Notes: generated by a model from the letters alone, not told the origin. A DNA stretch of 64,000 bases from Lacimicrobium sp. SS2-24 (GCF_002201535.1 NZ_NIWW01000008.1:124001-188000); one strand, 5' to 3'. Positions 18,244 through 28,643 are shown, numbered from the stretch's first letter. Program-made: numbers and translations.

Positions 18244-20243
18244 GCAGAGGATTTGAACTGGTATCGTCTTATCAGCCGGCGGGCGATCAGCCCAAAGCCA
18301 TAGAAGCCCTGGTTGAAGGGCTCAACGATGGCCTGGCGAGTCAAACCTTGCTGGGGGTGACAGGCTCCGGCAAGACTTTTACCATGGCCAGCGTGATCAA
18401 AGACGTACAGCGACCTACGCTGATCCTGGCGCATAATAAAACTTTGGCCGCCCAGTTGTATGGTGAGATGAAGGAGTTCTTTCCAAATAACGCGGTGGAA
18501 TACTTTGTTTCCTATTACGATTACTATCAGCCTGAAGCGTATGTGCCCACCACGGATACCTTTATTGAAAAGGACGCTTCCATTAATGACCATATCGAAC
18601 AGATGCGACTATCCGCTACCAAGGCGCTGATGGAGCGTCGGGATGTGGTTATCGTTTCCAGTGTCTCTGCCATATACGGACTGGGCGATCCTGAATCCTA
18701 CATGAAGATGCTGTTACACCTGCGCCAGGGTGATCTGATGGATCAGCGCGACGTTCTGCGCCGATTGGCTGAGCTGCAGTATACCCGCAACGATGTGAAT
18801 TTTGAGCGTGGCACCTTCAGGGTACGTGGAGACGTGATTGACATTTTCCCGGCCGATTCTGAGCGTGAGGGAATTCGGGTTGAACTGTTCGACGAAGAGA
18901 TCGAAAAAATCAGTCTGTTTGACCCGCTTACCGGTGCCGTTGAGCGCACGGTTGTCAGAGCCACGGTTTTCCCGAAAACCCACTATGTGACGCCGCGAGA
19001 GAAAATTCTGGAGGCCATCGAACACATTAAGCTGGAACTTAAAGATCGTCGCGAGCAACTCAAGTCGGTGAATAAACTGATTGAAGAGCAGCGTATCAGT
19101 CAGCGCACCCAGTTTGATATAGAAATGATGCTGGAACTGGGGTATTGCTCGGGCATCGAAAACTATTCCCGCTACCTTTCAGGACGTGCGCCGGGCGAAC
19201 CCCCACCAACTCTGATTGATTATTTTCCGGCCGACGGATTGTTATTTATTGATGAATCTCATGTCACCGTCTCGCAGATTGGCGCCATGTATAAAGGCGA
19301 TCGCTCGCGCAAAGAAACGCTGGTGGAGTATGGTTTTCGCCTGCCATCAGCGCTGGATAACCGACCGCTGAAGTTTGATGAGTTTGAGGCGTTATCACCG
19401 CAGACCATCTATGTTTCTGCCACCCCGGGTAACTATGAACTGGACAAATCGGATGGCGAGGTAGTGGAACAGGTCGTGCGTCCCACCGGACTTATCGATC
19501 CGGAAATTGAAGTCAGGCCAGTGGCTACTCAGGTGGATGATTTGCTCTCGGAAATCCGCAGTCGTGTGGCCGTGGATGAGCGGGTTCTGGTGACCACACT
19601 GACTAAACGCATGGCAGAAGATCTGAGTGATTATCTGGATGAGCATGGTGTTAAGGTGCGTTATCTTCATTCGGATATTGATACGGTAGAACGAATGGAG
19701 ATCATCCGTGATCTGCGCCTGGGTAAGTTTGATGTGCTGGTGGGTATTAACCTGCTGCGAGAAGGTCTGGACATGCCCGAAGTGTCACTGGTGGCGATTC
19801 TGGATGCAGACAAGGAGGGCTTCCTGCGCTCTGAGCGTTCGCTTATTCAGACCATCGGGCGTGCCGCCCGTCATCTCAACGGTAAGGCTATCCTATATGG
19901 CGACAGAATTACCGGCTCTATGCAGCGGGCTATTGATGAAACGCAGCGGCGTCGGGATAAACAAATTGCGCATAATCTCGAGCATGGGATCACGCCCACC
20001 AGCCTTAACAAGTCTGTGACCGATGTGATGGATCTGGGTGGCAGTTGGGTATCTAACAAGCGACGCAAAGTGGCAGAAGCCGAGCAGGGTTACCAGTTCC
20101 GCTCCGCTGACGATATTATGCAGCAGATCGGTACCATTGAGGCGAAAATGTTTGAGCATGCCAAGAACCTGGAATTCGAGCAGGCTGCGGCCTTGCGCGA
20201 TGAGGTTGAAGCCTTGCGACAGCAGTTAGTGGCAATGTCCTGA
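18240..20243 (+). CDS. uvrB: UvrABC excinuclease subunit B
   Basis: The damage-verification helicase of nucleotide excision repair. The protein has 667 residues. Walker A GVTGSGKT is at 39-46, the beta-hairpin region [12 protein letters not shown] is near 92-103, the DESH box is in [10 protein letters not shown], the helicase motif VI region is [14 protein letters not shown], and the C-terminal UVR motif (about 625-665) binds UvrC. It overlaps the upstream MATE gene by four bases, an unusual pairing, since uvrB is normally monocistronic with a LexA site. I found no clear LexA box just before it, because that region is coding. Confidence 0.97.
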   Translation: MSRGFELVSSYQPAGDQPKAIEALVEGLNDGLASQTLLGVTGSGKTFTMASVIKDVQRPTLILAHNKTLAAQLYGEMKEFFPNNAVEYFVSYYDYYQPEAYVPTTDTFIEKDASINDHIEQMRLSATKALMERRDVVIVSSVSAIYGLGDPESYMKMLLHLRQGDLMDQRDVLRRLAELQYTRNDVNFERGTFRVRGDVIDIFPADSEREGIRVELFDEEIEKISLFDPLTGAVERTVVRATVFPKTHYVTPREKILEAIEHIKLELKDRREQLKSVNKLIEEQRISQRTQFDIEMMLELGYCSGIENYSRYLSGRAPGEPPPTLIDYFPADGLLFIDESHVTVSQIGAMYKGDRSRKETLVEYGFRLPSALDNRPLKFDEFEALSPQTIYVSATPGNYELDKSDGEVVEQVVRPTGLIDPEIEVRPVATQVDDLLSEIRSRVAVDERVLVTTLTKRMAEDLSDYLDEHGVKVRYLHSDIDTVERMEIIRDLRLGKFDVLVGINLLREGLDMPEVSLVAILDADKEGFLRSERSLIQTIGRAARHLNGKAILYGDRITGSMQRAIDETQRRRDKQIAHNLEHGITPTSLNKSVTDVMDLGGSWVSNKRRKVAEAEQGYQFRSADDIMQQIGTIEAKMFEHAKNLEFEQAAALRDEVEALRQQLVAMS

Positions 20244-20298
20244 GGTGACGCACTGTCCAGTTTGATAACTGTTTGCATCCATACCAAGAACGGGTGTA

Positions 20299-20314
20299 GT
20301 ATGTTTTGGCATAC
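20299..20314. promoter_or_regulatory. Dyad before LysR-type gene
   Basis: GTATG (20299-20303) and CATAC (20310-20314) flank six bases, 21 bases before the LysR-type start. It contains a T-N11-A arrangement typical of LysR-type regulator sites, so it is a candidate autoregulatory site. Confidence 0.4.
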
Positions 20315-20335
20315 CTATAACAAGATCTGGAAACT

Positions 20336-21250
20336 ATGCTCAACAGACTTCAAGAATCCGATATCAAGCTCCTGCGGGTATTTTACGCGGTAGCCTCCTG
20401 CAACGGTTTCACTGCCGCTGAACCAGTGCTGCGAATGCAACGCCCCAATATCAGTGCCGCCATTAAAAAACTTGAAGAGCGCCTTGATCTTGTTCTGTGT
20501 CACCGTGGGCGCGGTGGGTTTCAGATGACCAAAGAAGGCGAAGTGGTATTCCAGGAAACCAAACGCATCTTTAATGCCTTCGATAACTTTGTGTTCAATC
20601 TCAAGAGTCTGCACGATGACTTTTCCGGTCATATCACACTGGTACTGATGTCCAGTTTACCCCTGCGTTTGTCTCAGGCGGTAAGTAAAGCGGTTAAAAG
20701 TACCATGCAGAAGTTTGATGATATTCACTTTAATATCCAGACGCGCCTGTACAATGAAATTGAGCATGTGGCGCTATCCGGCGAGTGTCATCTGGTGGTC
20801 TCCAGCTATGATATGGTTAAGCCTGAATCACTGGTGTTCCATCCCCTGGGGGTCAGTAACACAGGACATTTGTATTGCCATGAATCTCATCCGCTGGCCA
20901 AGTACACAGAGGGGTTTCCCGATTCGGTGCGGCTTGAAGACTATGCTTCTGTGGGGATCACGGGACTGTCGTCATCCAATTATGTGAATGAGCAGCAGCG
21001 CATGGCGATTCACACCTTCTCCGATTCCTATGAATCTTGTCTTTCTGCGGTGCTGACCGGTAATTACCTGGGATTGTTGCCCGATGCGCTGGTGCAGAGT
21101 CATGCACCGGGACTGGGTCTGGTGGCCATTGGCGGCGATGCCTTTCGCTTTAGCCATGAATTCTTTGCCATCAATGGAAAAAACACCATTCTCAATCCGG
21201 TGTTGAAACACTGTATTCGTGAACTGAACTACTTCGCACAGCAAGAATAA
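20336..21250 (+). CDS. LysR-family transcriptional regulator
   Basis: A DNA-binding regulator of 304 residues. The N-terminal winged helix-turn-helix covers residues 1-65 (NGFTAAEPVLRMQRPNISAAIKKLEERL). The rest is a LysR substrate-binding domain ending in an LNPVLKHCIREL helix. No effector can be assigned. The neighbours (uvrB before, yaiI convergent after) do not suggest a target. A dyad just upstream suggests autoregulation. Confidence 0.85.
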   Translation: MLNRLQESDIKLLRVFYAVASCNGFTAAEPVLRMQRPNISAAIKKLEERLDLVLCHRGRGGFQMTKEGEVVFQETKRIFNAFDNFVFNLKSLHDDFSGHITLVLMSSLPLRLSQAVSKAVKSTMQKFDDIHFNIQTRLYNEIEHVALSGECHLVVSSYDMVKPESLVFHPLGVSNTGHLYCHESHPLAKYTEGFPDSVRLEDYASVGITGLSSSNYVNEQQRMAIHTFSDSYESCLSAVLTGNYLGLLPDALVQSHAPGLGLVAIGGDAFRFSHEFFAINGKNTILNPVLKHCIRELNYFAQQE

Positions 21251-21294
21251 CCTAATCGGCGTAGCCCGGTGTTCGCACCTTTATGGCGGAATGC

Positions 21295-21747
21295 TTATGA
21301 TGCTTTACTGCGGGTGAGGTAGGCATCCAGTTTGTTGGCAAAGGCTTGCTTGTCAGACTGGCTGAGTGGCGGGGGACCGCCAGTTTGCACACCACTGGCC
21401 CGCATGGTGTCCATAAAATCACGAATGTTAAGGCGCTGGCGTACATTGCTTTTGTCCAGCCACTCTCCTCGCGGACTCAATACTAAGGCATCTTTCTCGA
21501 TCACCTCGGCAGCCAGCGGAATGTCACTGGTAATGATTAAATCACCGGCTTGAGTCCGACGAACGATTTCATCATCCGCCACATCAAACCCCGAGGATAC
21601 CTGCATTGAGCGTACGAAGCGTCCGGGTGGGGTGCGCATTGGCTGATTCGCCACCAAAATAGTGTCTGTTTGCGTCCGCTCCGCCGCCCTGAACAGGATT
21701 TCTTTTATGGCCACAGGGCAGGCGTCGGCATCAACCCAGATTGTCAT
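21295..21747 (-). CDS. yaiI: YaiI/YqxD family protein (DUF188)
   Basis: A conserved 150-residue protein of the UPF0178/DUF188 family, a PIN-like fold with unknown activity. The family hallmarks are [17 protein letters not shown] at the N terminus, [23 protein letters not shown] in the middle, and the [20 protein letters not shown] segment near the end. It is 28 bases downstream of the membrane GGDEF gene on the same strand, so it may be co-transcribed with it. Confidence 0.93.
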   Translation of the reverse strand: MTIWVDADACPVAIKEILFRAAERTQTDTILVANQPMRTPPGRFVRSMQVSSGFDVADDEIVRRTQAGDLIITSDIPLAAEVIEKDALVLSPRGEWLDKSNVRQRLNIRDFMDTMRASGVQTGGPPPLSQSDKQAFANKLDAYLTRSKAS

Positions 21748-21775
21748 GACACACCTTACTGATCATTTTCTTATC

Positions 21776-23242
21776 TTACTCCTGTTCATCGTCAATGCAG
21801 ATGCAGTCGCGTCCCTGCTTTTTCGCCCGATAGAGGGCTTTATCTGCTCTTTCAAAGCAATTTGTCATTGCCTCACCGGCCTGTAAGCGGGCGATCCCAA
21901 AGCTGCAGGTCACCGGTTTATCCACAGAGAATGTCGTGGCGCGAATGCGCCCTGCTATGCGTTTTGCCAGCTCATAAGCATCGTCAAGGCAGTCCTGCTG
22001 GCTGAGGATCACAAACTCTTCTCCTCCCCAACGGCCCACCACATCCTGTTCCCGGACACACTGGCACAAAATGGAGGACAATTCCTGTAGCACGCTATCA
22101 CCGCTATTATGGCCATATTGGTCATTAATTTCTTTAAAATGATCGATATCCAAAAGGATAAGGCTGCAGCGCTGTTCGGCGCTGTTGCTGCGATTATCGG
22201 GTTTGAGGTGGGCGCTGAAAAAGTGGCGGTTATATAATTTGGTCAGTGGATCATGATTGGAGAGGAACTCCAGCTCCTTATTGGAATCTTCCAGCTCTGC
22301 TTTAAGTGCTTCCAGCTGACTGTTCTTAACTTCCAGCTTGCGGTTGTAGCGACGAATCAGCAGGTTCCAGGAAGCCAACAAACCAATGATCACAAGCGTA
22401 AAGAATGCCAGTTGCCAGGCAAGGGTATAGTTGTGGTTTTCGATGACGCGAATATTATTCCATTTTTTCTGTATTGCCAGGTGATCGGCTTCGCTCAGTT
22501 CGCTCAATGCCTTGTTAATTTTGGGCAGCAGACCCGCCAAAGAGGGAATGACCGCCATTCTCAGTTCATCCTGAGGCCATGCCCAGCCATTGATCTTGAG
22601 ATCCAGCAGCGCCTGTTGCTGCACATAAGCGTTGACTGAATACAGCGAGCCGACGAATATTTCAGCCTCCCCTTCAGCTACCGCCATCAGACCCGCTTTT
22701 TCGCTCTCAACTTCAACCACATTCAGAGTGGGAAAGTGGCGTTCCAAATACTCTAACAGACGGTAGCCTCGGGGAATGGCGACACGCCGCTCACCAACTT
22801 GTTCAAACCCCTGTAAAAAAGGTTCGCTGCGGCGGGAAACCAGTACATTGGGCGCATAAAAATACACATCACTGAAGGCTAAAAACGTTTGTCGCTGTGG
22901 GCTTTTGTTGAGCATTGGAGAGAGATGACAGGACCCTTCACGGAGCAATCTGAGGGTTTCACGCCAGGATTGCGTGGGCTTGAACTGCAGATTGAGTCCA
23001 CTGCGTTCGGCTAACCTTTGTACATAGCCTGAGGACATGCCGATGTGTTGTCCCTGTTCAATGGCCTCATAGGGTAGCCAATCAGGATCGATGCAATAGG
23101 TTATAACGCTTGGCGTGCGGCTGATTGTTTGGGCATCATCCCCTTCGGGTGTCGAATGTGCCTGCTGGTAAGGCATCAGGTACAGGCAAGCCAACAACAA
23201 CACGTTGTAGGTTAGGGCGGCGATCCGGTTAAGCGCTTTCAC
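21776..23242 (-). CDS. Periplasmic-sensor diguanylate cyclase (SBP_bac_3-TM-GGDEF)
   Basis: An inner-membrane c-di-GMP synthase with a periplasmic amino-acid-binding-type sensor. The protein has 488 residues. A signal peptide or anchor (1-30) is followed by a solute-binding family 3 domain (about 45-265; YCIDPDWLPYEAIEQG), a membrane helix (about 275-295), a coiled-coil linker (300-325), and a GGDEF domain. The active-site motif is GGEEF at 406-410, intact. An RxxD inhibitory site (REQD, 397-400) sits five residues upstream. The ligand is unknown. It is divergent from the AbgT-family transporter. Confidence 0.9.
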   Translation of the reverse strand: MKALNRIAALTYNVLLLACLYLMPYQQAHSTPEGDDAQTISRTPSVITYCIDPDWLPYEAIEQGQHIGMSSGYVQRLAERSGLNLQFKPTQSWRETLRLLREGSCHLSPMLNKSPQRQTFLAFSDVYFYAPNVLVSRRSEPFLQGFEQVGERRVAIPRGYRLLEYLERHFPTLNVVEVESEKAGLMAVAEGEAEIFVGSLYSVNAYVQQQALLDLKINGWAWPQDELRMAVIPSLAGLLPKINKALSELSEADHLAIQKKWNNIRVIENHNYTLAWQLAFFTLVIIGLLASWNLLIRRYNRKLEVKNSQLEALKAELEDSNKELEFLSNHDPLTKLYNRHFFSAHLKPDNRSNSAEQRCSLILLDIDHFKEINDQYGHNSGDSVLQELSSILCQCVREQDVVGRWGGEEFVILSQQDCLDDAYELAKRIAGRIRATTFSVDKPVTCSFGIARLQAGEAMTNCFERADKALYRAKKQGRDCICIDDEQE

Positions 23243-23505
23243 AGTTTCGCTTACTTTCTCGCAGAACAGAGCACATCTGGTTATCAGGCATGTCGATGTT
23301 ATTCAGCGTTTTTCTTTAGTGTGTGATCTAAGTCATTATCAATCAAGTCTTTTGCCTGAGTTAAGGCAGCATAAGTCACTGAAGTCGTGTATCTGCGGTA
23401 TGGCGGTGGTACCTGGACTATGGCAAACTGACGCCATTATGGCAGTTTATGCTGCCTGTAAAAACAAGATTAAAAACCATAACAATAATTAAGGGAGAGC
23501 CTCCG

Positions 23506-25038
23506 GTGAGTACAACTAACTGGACCAGTCGCGCACTGGATAAGATTGAGCGGGTGGGTAACAAACTGCCGGATCCGGCAGTAATATTTCTGATCAGTCT
23601 GATCATTGTATGGGTGCTGTCTGCACTGTTGTCAGGCAGCAGCTTCAGTGCCATAGACCCAAGAACCGATGCGCCGGTGGTGGTTAATAACCTGCTTACC
23701 GGCGCGAGCCTGGCTGACTTCTTGTCCCGCATGGTGACCATTTTCACTGGATTTGCCCCCTTAGGCGTGGTGTTAGTGGCCATGCTGGGTGTGGGTGTGG
23801 CGGAGCACTCGGGTTTTATCAATGCCGGCCTTAAACGTATGCTCGACTCCACGCCCAAGATGTTGCTCACGCCGTCTATTATTCTGGTGGCGATTGTCAG
23901 TCATACCGCCACAGACGCCGGTTATGTGCTGGTTATTCCCCTTGCCGGTGTAATTTTCTATGCAATGGGCCGCCACCCTTTGGCGGGGATCGCGGCGGCG
24001 TTTGCTGGCGTGAGCGGTGGATTCAGTGCCAACTTTGTGCCGTCGGCTATCGATCCTTTGCTACAGAGCTTTACCCAAAGCGCCGCACAGATTATTGACC
24101 CGAATATTCAGATCAATCCCCTGAACAACTGGTTTTTCACCGGTGCCTCCAGCATATTGATTATTTTATTGGGCTGGTGGCTGACGGATAAGGTGATTGA
24201 GCCCAGATTAAAAGATACGCCAGTGGACGGAGATCCGGATGAGATCCCTAAGTTTGATGAACTTGGGAAAAAAGAACTCACCGCCCTGCGTTTTGCCGGG
24301 CTCACTATGCTGATAGGCATTGTGTTACTGGTTATGGCAGTATGGCCAGAAGATTCCGCCCTGCGTGCACCGGATGGCAAGCTGGCGTCTTTTTCTGCGC
24401 CGTTGATGCACAGTATCGTTCCTCTTATTTTCCTGCTTTTTATCCTGCCAGGAGTGGTGTATGGGTATCTGGCCGGGACCTTTAAATCCAGTAAAGATGT
24501 GATTGGCGCGATGAGTAAATCCATGGGCAGCATGAGTTACTATGTTGTCATGGCGTTCTTCTGCGCCTTATTCATCGATGCCTTCGGTAAATCTAACCTT
24601 GGGGCTTTACTGGCCATCGAGGGCGCACAGCTGCTCAAGACGCTGCAGCTACCGAGTATGGTGACCATTGTCGGTCTGGTATTTCTGACCGCCTTTGTGA
24701 ACCTGTTTGTGGGTTCCGCTTCGGCAAAATGGGCATTGCTGGGACCCATCTTTGTGCCCATGCTGATGCAGTTGAATATCTCTCCGGACCTGACGCAGGC
24801 GGCATACCGTCTGGGGGACTCTTCATCCAACATCATTACCCCGCTGATGCCATACTTTCCGCTGGTAGTGGTGTACTGTCAGCGTTATGTGAAAAGTACC
24901 GGGATTGGCACCTTGTTGTCGCTGATGTTGCCCTTTTCAATCTGTATTATCATCGCATGGACGGCATTCCTGTTGATTTACTGGGCGTTGGGTATTCCTT
25001 TAGGGATACAGGCCAGCTATGTGTATCCGGCTCCCTGA
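23506..25038 (+). CDS. AbgT-family transporter
   Basis: A polytopic inner-membrane transporter of the AbgT family, whose members import p-aminobenzoyl-glutamate (AbgT) or export sulfonamides and p-aminobenzoate (MtrF, YdaH). The protein has 510 residues from the chosen GTG at 23506, which has AAGGGAG eight bases upstream and matches the length of AbgT. An ATG at 23449 is in frame but adds an unconserved leader. Conserved stretches are RVGNKLPDPAVIF, FTGFAPLGVVLVAMLGVGVAE, SHTATDAGYVLVIPL, the GSASAKWALLGPIF segment, and YRLGDSSSNIITPLMPYF. There are no abgA/abgB partners nearby, so the direction and substrate remain open. Confidence 0.9.
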   Translation: MSTTNWTSRALDKIERVGNKLPDPAVIFLISLIIVWVLSALLSGSSFSAIDPRTDAPVVVNNLLTGASLADFLSRMVTIFTGFAPLGVVLVAMLGVGVAEHSGFINAGLKRMLDSTPKMLLTPSIILVAIVSHTATDAGYVLVIPLAGVIFYAMGRHPLAGIAAAFAGVSGGFSANFVPSAIDPLLQSFTQSAAQIIDPNIQINPLNNWFFTGASSILIILLGWWLTDKVIEPRLKDTPVDGDPDEIPKFDELGKKELTALRFAGLTMLIGIVLLVMAVWPEDSALRAPDGKLASFSAPLMHSIVPLIFLLFILPGVVYGYLAGTFKSSKDVIGAMSKSMGSMSYYVVMAFFCALFIDAFGKSNLGALLAIEGAQLLKTLQLPSMVTIVGLVFLTAFVNLFVGSASAKWALLGPIFVPMLMQLNISPDLTQAAYRLGDSSSNIITPLMPYFPLVVVYCQRYVKSTGIGTLLSLMLPFSICIIIAWTAFLLIYWALGIPLGIQASYVYPAP

Positions 25039-25062
25039 GTTACCTGCTGATGGAGGCTGATA

Positions 25063-25638
25063 ATGGGTCAGCCTCCTGACATTACCGATATACTGCATCA
25101 ATTACTGTGTGAGCATCCGCAGGGGATCAGTGAACACGCCTTAATCACCCGCCTGCAACAACCCGAATACGGCGTACTGAGCGAGAAGGTGAATTTTTCC
25201 GATTCGCTCAGTTTGTTTCAGGCCCATTTCTACCTCTTTAATCAGCTTTACCAGTTGCGTCAGCAACTGCGTGCCGAACAATTGGCTGATCTGGCTATCA
25301 GCGCACTCTCTATCCGTCTGTTGCCATATAGTCAGGGTAAAGCGGGGCTCACTGACACCGATTCACTGGCTGACTACTATCTGGATTGGAACCAGTTTGA
25401 AAAGACCGGCACAGATGATGTCAATGCATTGCTTAACGATTTCTGGTTGCGAATGGCCGGTCAGATCAGTGAGCAGGAGCGCACTGAGGCGTTATCAGTC
25501 CTTGAACTGCCGGGCAATGCCACGCAGGCACAAATACGCAGGCAGTACCGCATTCTGATCCATCGTCATCATCCGGATAAAGGTGGTGATGCCGCAATCA
25601 CCCAGCAACTTAACAACGCTTACCGGAAACTGATGTGA
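25063..25638 (+). CDS. J-domain protein with DNAJ-related N-terminal domain
   Basis: A 191-residue protein. The C-terminal half is a short J domain with the HPD tripeptide at 170-172 (HRHHPDKGGD), so it should stimulate a DnaK-type ATPase. The N-terminal 120 residues match the DNAJ-related domain seen in gammaproteobacteria. The client is unknown. The start ATG 25063 has GGAGG six bases upstream. It follows the AbgT-family gene by 24 bases and is probably in one transcript with it. Confidence 0.88.
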   Translation: MGQPPDITDILHQLLCEHPQGISEHALITRLQQPEYGVLSEKVNFSDSLSLFQAHFYLFNQLYQLRQQLRAEQLADLAISALSIRLLPYSQGKAGLTDTDSLADYYLDWNQFEKTGTDDVNALLNDFWLRMAGQISEQERTEALSVLELPGNATQAQIRRQYRILIHRHHPDKGGDAAITQQLNNAYRKLM

Positions 25639-25769
25639 GTCGTGCGCCACAGGGAGTACAGGCCCTGCATTGAGGTAATATTTACTGGCGATTCAGGAAC
25701 AATACTTGCCAATCAGTTTGCGTGATGATAAAAAGTCAATCCCTTGTATATATTTAAACGAGAAATGAA

Positions 25770-25787
25770 AGTAAAGAAAACGTTACG
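25770..25787. promoter_or_regulatory. TyrR-box-like site before aroF
   Basis: AGTAAA-GAAAAC-GTTACG matches 9 of the 12 fixed positions of the TyrR box TGTAAA-N6-TTTACA. It shares GTAAA-N6-GTTACG with the site before phhA. It lies 120 bases before aroF. No -35/-10 was assigned with confidence in this 268-base gap. Confidence 0.5.
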
Positions 25788-25906
25788 GAGCTTGCTGAAG
25801 ACGTCCCGATACCGCTGATCTTTCCTCACCACTTTTCCAAGTCGGTGTCATACTTTCTGTTGTCATCCTTTATTTATTTTCCAATTACAATTCAGGTAGT
25901 GTTGTT

Positions 25907-26998
25907 ATGTTAAAAGACGCCATTAATAATGTTCACGTGTCCGGTGAACAAGTACTGATTACGCCGGATGAGCTGGCGCAGGCGTTGCCGGTCAGTGAAT
26001 CCGCGCTGAATATCATTCAGCAATCCCGTTCCACCATTGCAGATATCATTCATCGTCGCGACCACCGTTTGCTGGTTGTCAGCGGGCCTTGTTCTATTCA
26101 TGATGTGGAAGCCGCAAAAGAGTATGCACTCAAGCTTAAAGAGCTGCACGAAGAGACGAAAGACAGTCTGTACATTGTGATGCGGGTCTATTTTGAAAAA
26201 CCCAGAACCACGGTAGGTTGGAAGGGCCTGATCAATGATCCCCATCTTGATGGCAGTTTCGATATTGAGACCGGACTGCGTAAAGCCAGAGAATTGTTGA
26301 TCTGGCTGTCAGAGTTGCAGTTACCCGTGGCAACAGAAGCCTTAGATCCAATCAGTCCGCAATATTTGTCTGAACTGTTTTCCTGGGCAGCCATCGGTGC
26401 CAGGACATCGGAGTCGCAGACTCATCGCGAGATGGCCAGTGGCTTATCCATGCCTGTAGGATTTAAAAATGGCACCGATGGTAGCCTGGATATTCCTATT
26501 AACGCGCTCAAATCCGCGGCTTCCGGTCACAGCTTTATGGGCATCAATAAGCAGGGGCAGGTGAGTATGATTCAAACTCAGGGGAATCCTGATGGTCATA
26601 TTATTCTGCGCGGCGGCAAGCAGCCTAACTATGATTCTGTCTGCGTTGCCGAATGTGAAGAAGAGATGCAAAAAGCTGGCCTTAGCGCTGGACTGGTGGT
26701 GGATTGCAGTCATGCCAATTCTAATAAGGACTACCGTCGGCAGCCACTGGTGGCGGCAAATGTCATGAACCAGATCCTCGAAGGTAACCAGTCAATTATT
26801 GGTATTATGCTGGAGAGTCACCTGCATGAAGGAAACCAAAGCAGCGAGAGCAAGCAACTGAAGGATTTACAGTATGGGGTGTCCATTACGGATGCCTGTA
26901 TTGACTGGCAAACCACCTCACAGTTACTCAAGAAAGTGCGTGATAAGCTGATCACCGTGTTACCCATGCGAATGAAAAAAATGGAGCGGGCGGTATAA
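25907..26998 (+). CDS. aroF: 3-deoxy-7-phosphoheptulonate synthase (AroF-type, class I)
   Basis: The first step of the shikimate pathway: phosphoenolpyruvate plus erythrose-4-phosphate to DAHP. The protein has 363 residues. Signature stretches are [47 protein letters not shown] and the [15 protein letters not shown] segment. The N terminus ([11 protein letters not shown]) is closest to the tyrosine-sensitive isoenzyme and keeps Asn8, one of the residues involved in tyrosine inhibition there. It is two bases upstream of tyrA, the same aroF-tyrA operon as in enterics. A TyrR-box-like site precedes it. Confidence 0.94.
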   Translation: MLKDAINNVHVSGEQVLITPDELAQALPVSESALNIIQQSRSTIADIIHRRDHRLLVVSGPCSIHDVEAAKEYALKLKELHEETKDSLYIVMRVYFEKPRTTVGWKGLINDPHLDGSFDIETGLRKARELLIWLSELQLPVATEALDPISPQYLSELFSWAAIGARTSESQTHREMASGLSMPVGFKNGTDGSLDIPINALKSAASGHSFMGINKQGQVSMIQTQGNPDGHIILRGGKQPNYDSVCVAECEEEMQKAGLSAGLVVDCSHANSNKDYRRQPLVAANVMNQILEGNQSIIGIMLESHLHEGNQSSESKQLKDLQYGVSITDACIDWQTTSQLLKKVRDKLITVLPMRMKKMERAV

Positions 26999-27000
26999 CC

Positions 27001-28128
27001 ATGAGCTCGGATACAGATCCTCTTTCTGGCTTGCGTCAGCAAATCGATGAGCTGGACAGTCAGCTGGTCGCCTTGCTGGGTAAACGTCTTGCTGTGACCA
27101 AACAAGTGGGCGAGATAAAAAGTCGCGTGGGATTACCGATTTACGTCCCTGATCGCGAAGCGCAGCTGCTGCAAAAGCGTCGAGCAGAAGCCGAAGAATT
27201 AGGCCTTTCAGGAGATTTGATAGAGGACCTGCTGCGCCGCATCATGCGCGAGTCTTATCAGACCCAGCATGTGCGTTATCAGTGCACCAACCCCAACCTT
27301 GGCAAGGTGGTCGTGGTGGGTGGGCGCGGTGCGCTGGGCTCGGTATTTACTGAGATGTTTGAGCGCAGCGGTTACCAGGTCTGCGTGCTGGAAAAAGAGG
27401 ACTGGGAGTCGGCGCCATCCATTCTGGCCGATGCGGGTATGGTGTTGATTTCTGTGCCGATGAAGCTCACCGAACACATCATTCGCAGCCTGCCGCCATT
27501 GCCCAAAGACTGCTTGCTGGTTGATATTACCAGTACCAAGACTGGCCCACTAACGGCAATGTTAGACAAACATCCTGGCGCCGTGCTGGGTCTGCATCCG
27601 ATGTTTGGACCGGATGTCTCCAGTCTGGTCAAGCAAGTGGTGGTGGTATGCGAGGGGCGATACCCCCAGCGCTACCAGTGGTTGTTAGAACAGATGCGCA
27701 GTTGGGGTGCCATTCTCAATACCTCCACGGCAAAAGAACACGATGATGCCATGGCGTTTATTCAGGTGATGCGGCATTTCTGCTCTTTTGTGTACGGGGC
27801 GCACCTCGCCGGAGAGAATCCGCCGCTGGAGAAATTGATCCAGTTCAGCTCGCCTATCTACCGTTTGGAACTGGCTATGGTGGGCAGACTCTTTGCTCAG
27901 TCACCGGATCTGTATGCTGACATTATTTTTAACAGTAAAGAGAGTGTGGCGTTGTTGCGGCGTTTTCAGCAGCGTTTCAATGCGGCCCTTGAGGTGTTAG
28001 AAGGGGGCGATAAGGGTGCCTTTATTAAGGAGTTCTTTCATATTGGCCAATGGTTTGGCGATTTCGCTAAGAAAAGTCTGGTAGAGAGCAAGAAGCTGTT
28101 GCTCAAGGCTGATGATGACAGGGCGTGA
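27001..28128 (+). CDS. tyrA: Chorismate mutase / prephenate dehydrogenase (T-protein)
   Basis: A bifunctional enzyme of tyrosine synthesis, 375 residues. The chorismate mutase domain is at residues 1-90 ([19 protein letters not shown] and [16 protein letters not shown]). The dehydrogenase domain starts near 100 with the NAD-binding loop GGRGALG (107-113). The GLHPMFGPD motif carries the catalytic His. It is co-transcribed with aroF. A perfect 13-bp hairpin follows its stop. Confidence 0.97.
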   Translation: MSSDTDPLSGLRQQIDELDSQLVALLGKRLAVTKQVGEIKSRVGLPIYVPDREAQLLQKRRAEAEELGLSGDLIEDLLRRIMRESYQTQHVRYQCTNPNLGKVVVVGGRGALGSVFTEMFERSGYQVCVLEKEDWESAPSILADAGMVLISVPMKLTEHIIRSLPPLPKDCLLVDITSTKTGPLTAMLDKHPGAVLGLHPMFGPDVSSLVKQVVVVCEGRYPQRYQWLLEQMRSWGAILNTSTAKEHDDAMAFIQVMRHFCSFVYGAHLAGENPPLEKLIQFSSPIYRLELAMVGRLFAQSPDLYADIIFNSKESVALLRRFQQRFNAALEVLEGGDKGAFIKEFFHIGQWFGDFAKKSLVESKKLLLKADDDRA

Positions 28129-28130
28129 TG

Positions 28131-28160
28131 CCATCAAAGAGGGAAAACCCTCTTTGATGG
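28131..28160. terminator. 13-bp hairpin between convergent tyrA and bfr
   Basis: CCATCAAAGAGGG (28131-28143) and its exact complement CCCTCTTTGATGG (28148-28160) enclose AAAA. It lies between the convergent tyrA and bfr stops. Neither side has a T-tract, so if it terminates it is atypical; it may instead protect the 3' ends of both mRNAs. Confidence 0.5.
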
Positions 28161-28169
28161 GGCTCCTGC

Positions 28170-28643
28170 TCAGTCTTTATCTACCTGAGACTGGTTGTAA
28201 TTCTCAATGCCCAATTGCTCGATGAGCAGCAACTGGGTCTCCAGCCAATCCACTTGCTCTTCTTCCTTATCCAGCGCCTTGCTGAGTAAATCCCGACTGA
28301 CATAATCCTGAATCGATTCGGCATAGTCGATGGCTTTGCGTAAGGTCGTCAGGGCGTGTTGCTCAATGTTCATGTCACATTTGAGCATCTCCTGAGTATC
28401 TTCACCAATATGCAGTTTCCCCAGGTCCTGCAGGTTAGGCATGCCGTCAAGAAAGAGAATGCGTTCCATGAGATCGTCCGCCAGTTTCATTTCGCAGATG
28501 GAATGTTGATATTCTTTGCTGGCCAGCTTGTTTAATCCCCAGTTCTTAAAAATCCGTGAGTGGAGAAAATATTGATTGATGGCAACCAGCTGGTCGCCGA
28601 GCACCTTATTCAGATGTTTGATGAGATCTTTGTTACCTTTCAT
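28170..28643 (-). CDS. bfr: Bacterioferritin subunit with degenerate ferroxidase centre
   Basis: An iron-storage protein subunit of 157 residues, aligning without gaps to enteric Bfr. The haem ligand Met52 is kept. Three of the six ferroxidase ligands are changed: Gln18 for Glu, Leu54 for His, and Gln130 for His. Glu51, Glu94 and Glu127 remain. This subunit is therefore probably inactive for iron oxidation and should need a catalytic partner, as in two-subunit bacterioferritins. No second bfr gene lies in this window. The bacterioferritin-associated ferredoxin gene follows to the right on the same strand, about 100 bases upstream of this start. Confidence 0.93.
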   Translation of the reverse strand: MKGNKDLIKHLNKVLGDQLVAINQYFLHSRIFKNWGLNKLASKEYQHSICEMKLADDLMERILFLDGMPNLQDLGKLHIGEDTQEMLKCDMNIEQHALTTLRKAIDYAESIQDYVSRDLLSKALDKEEEQVDWLETQLLLIEQLGIENYNQSQVDKD

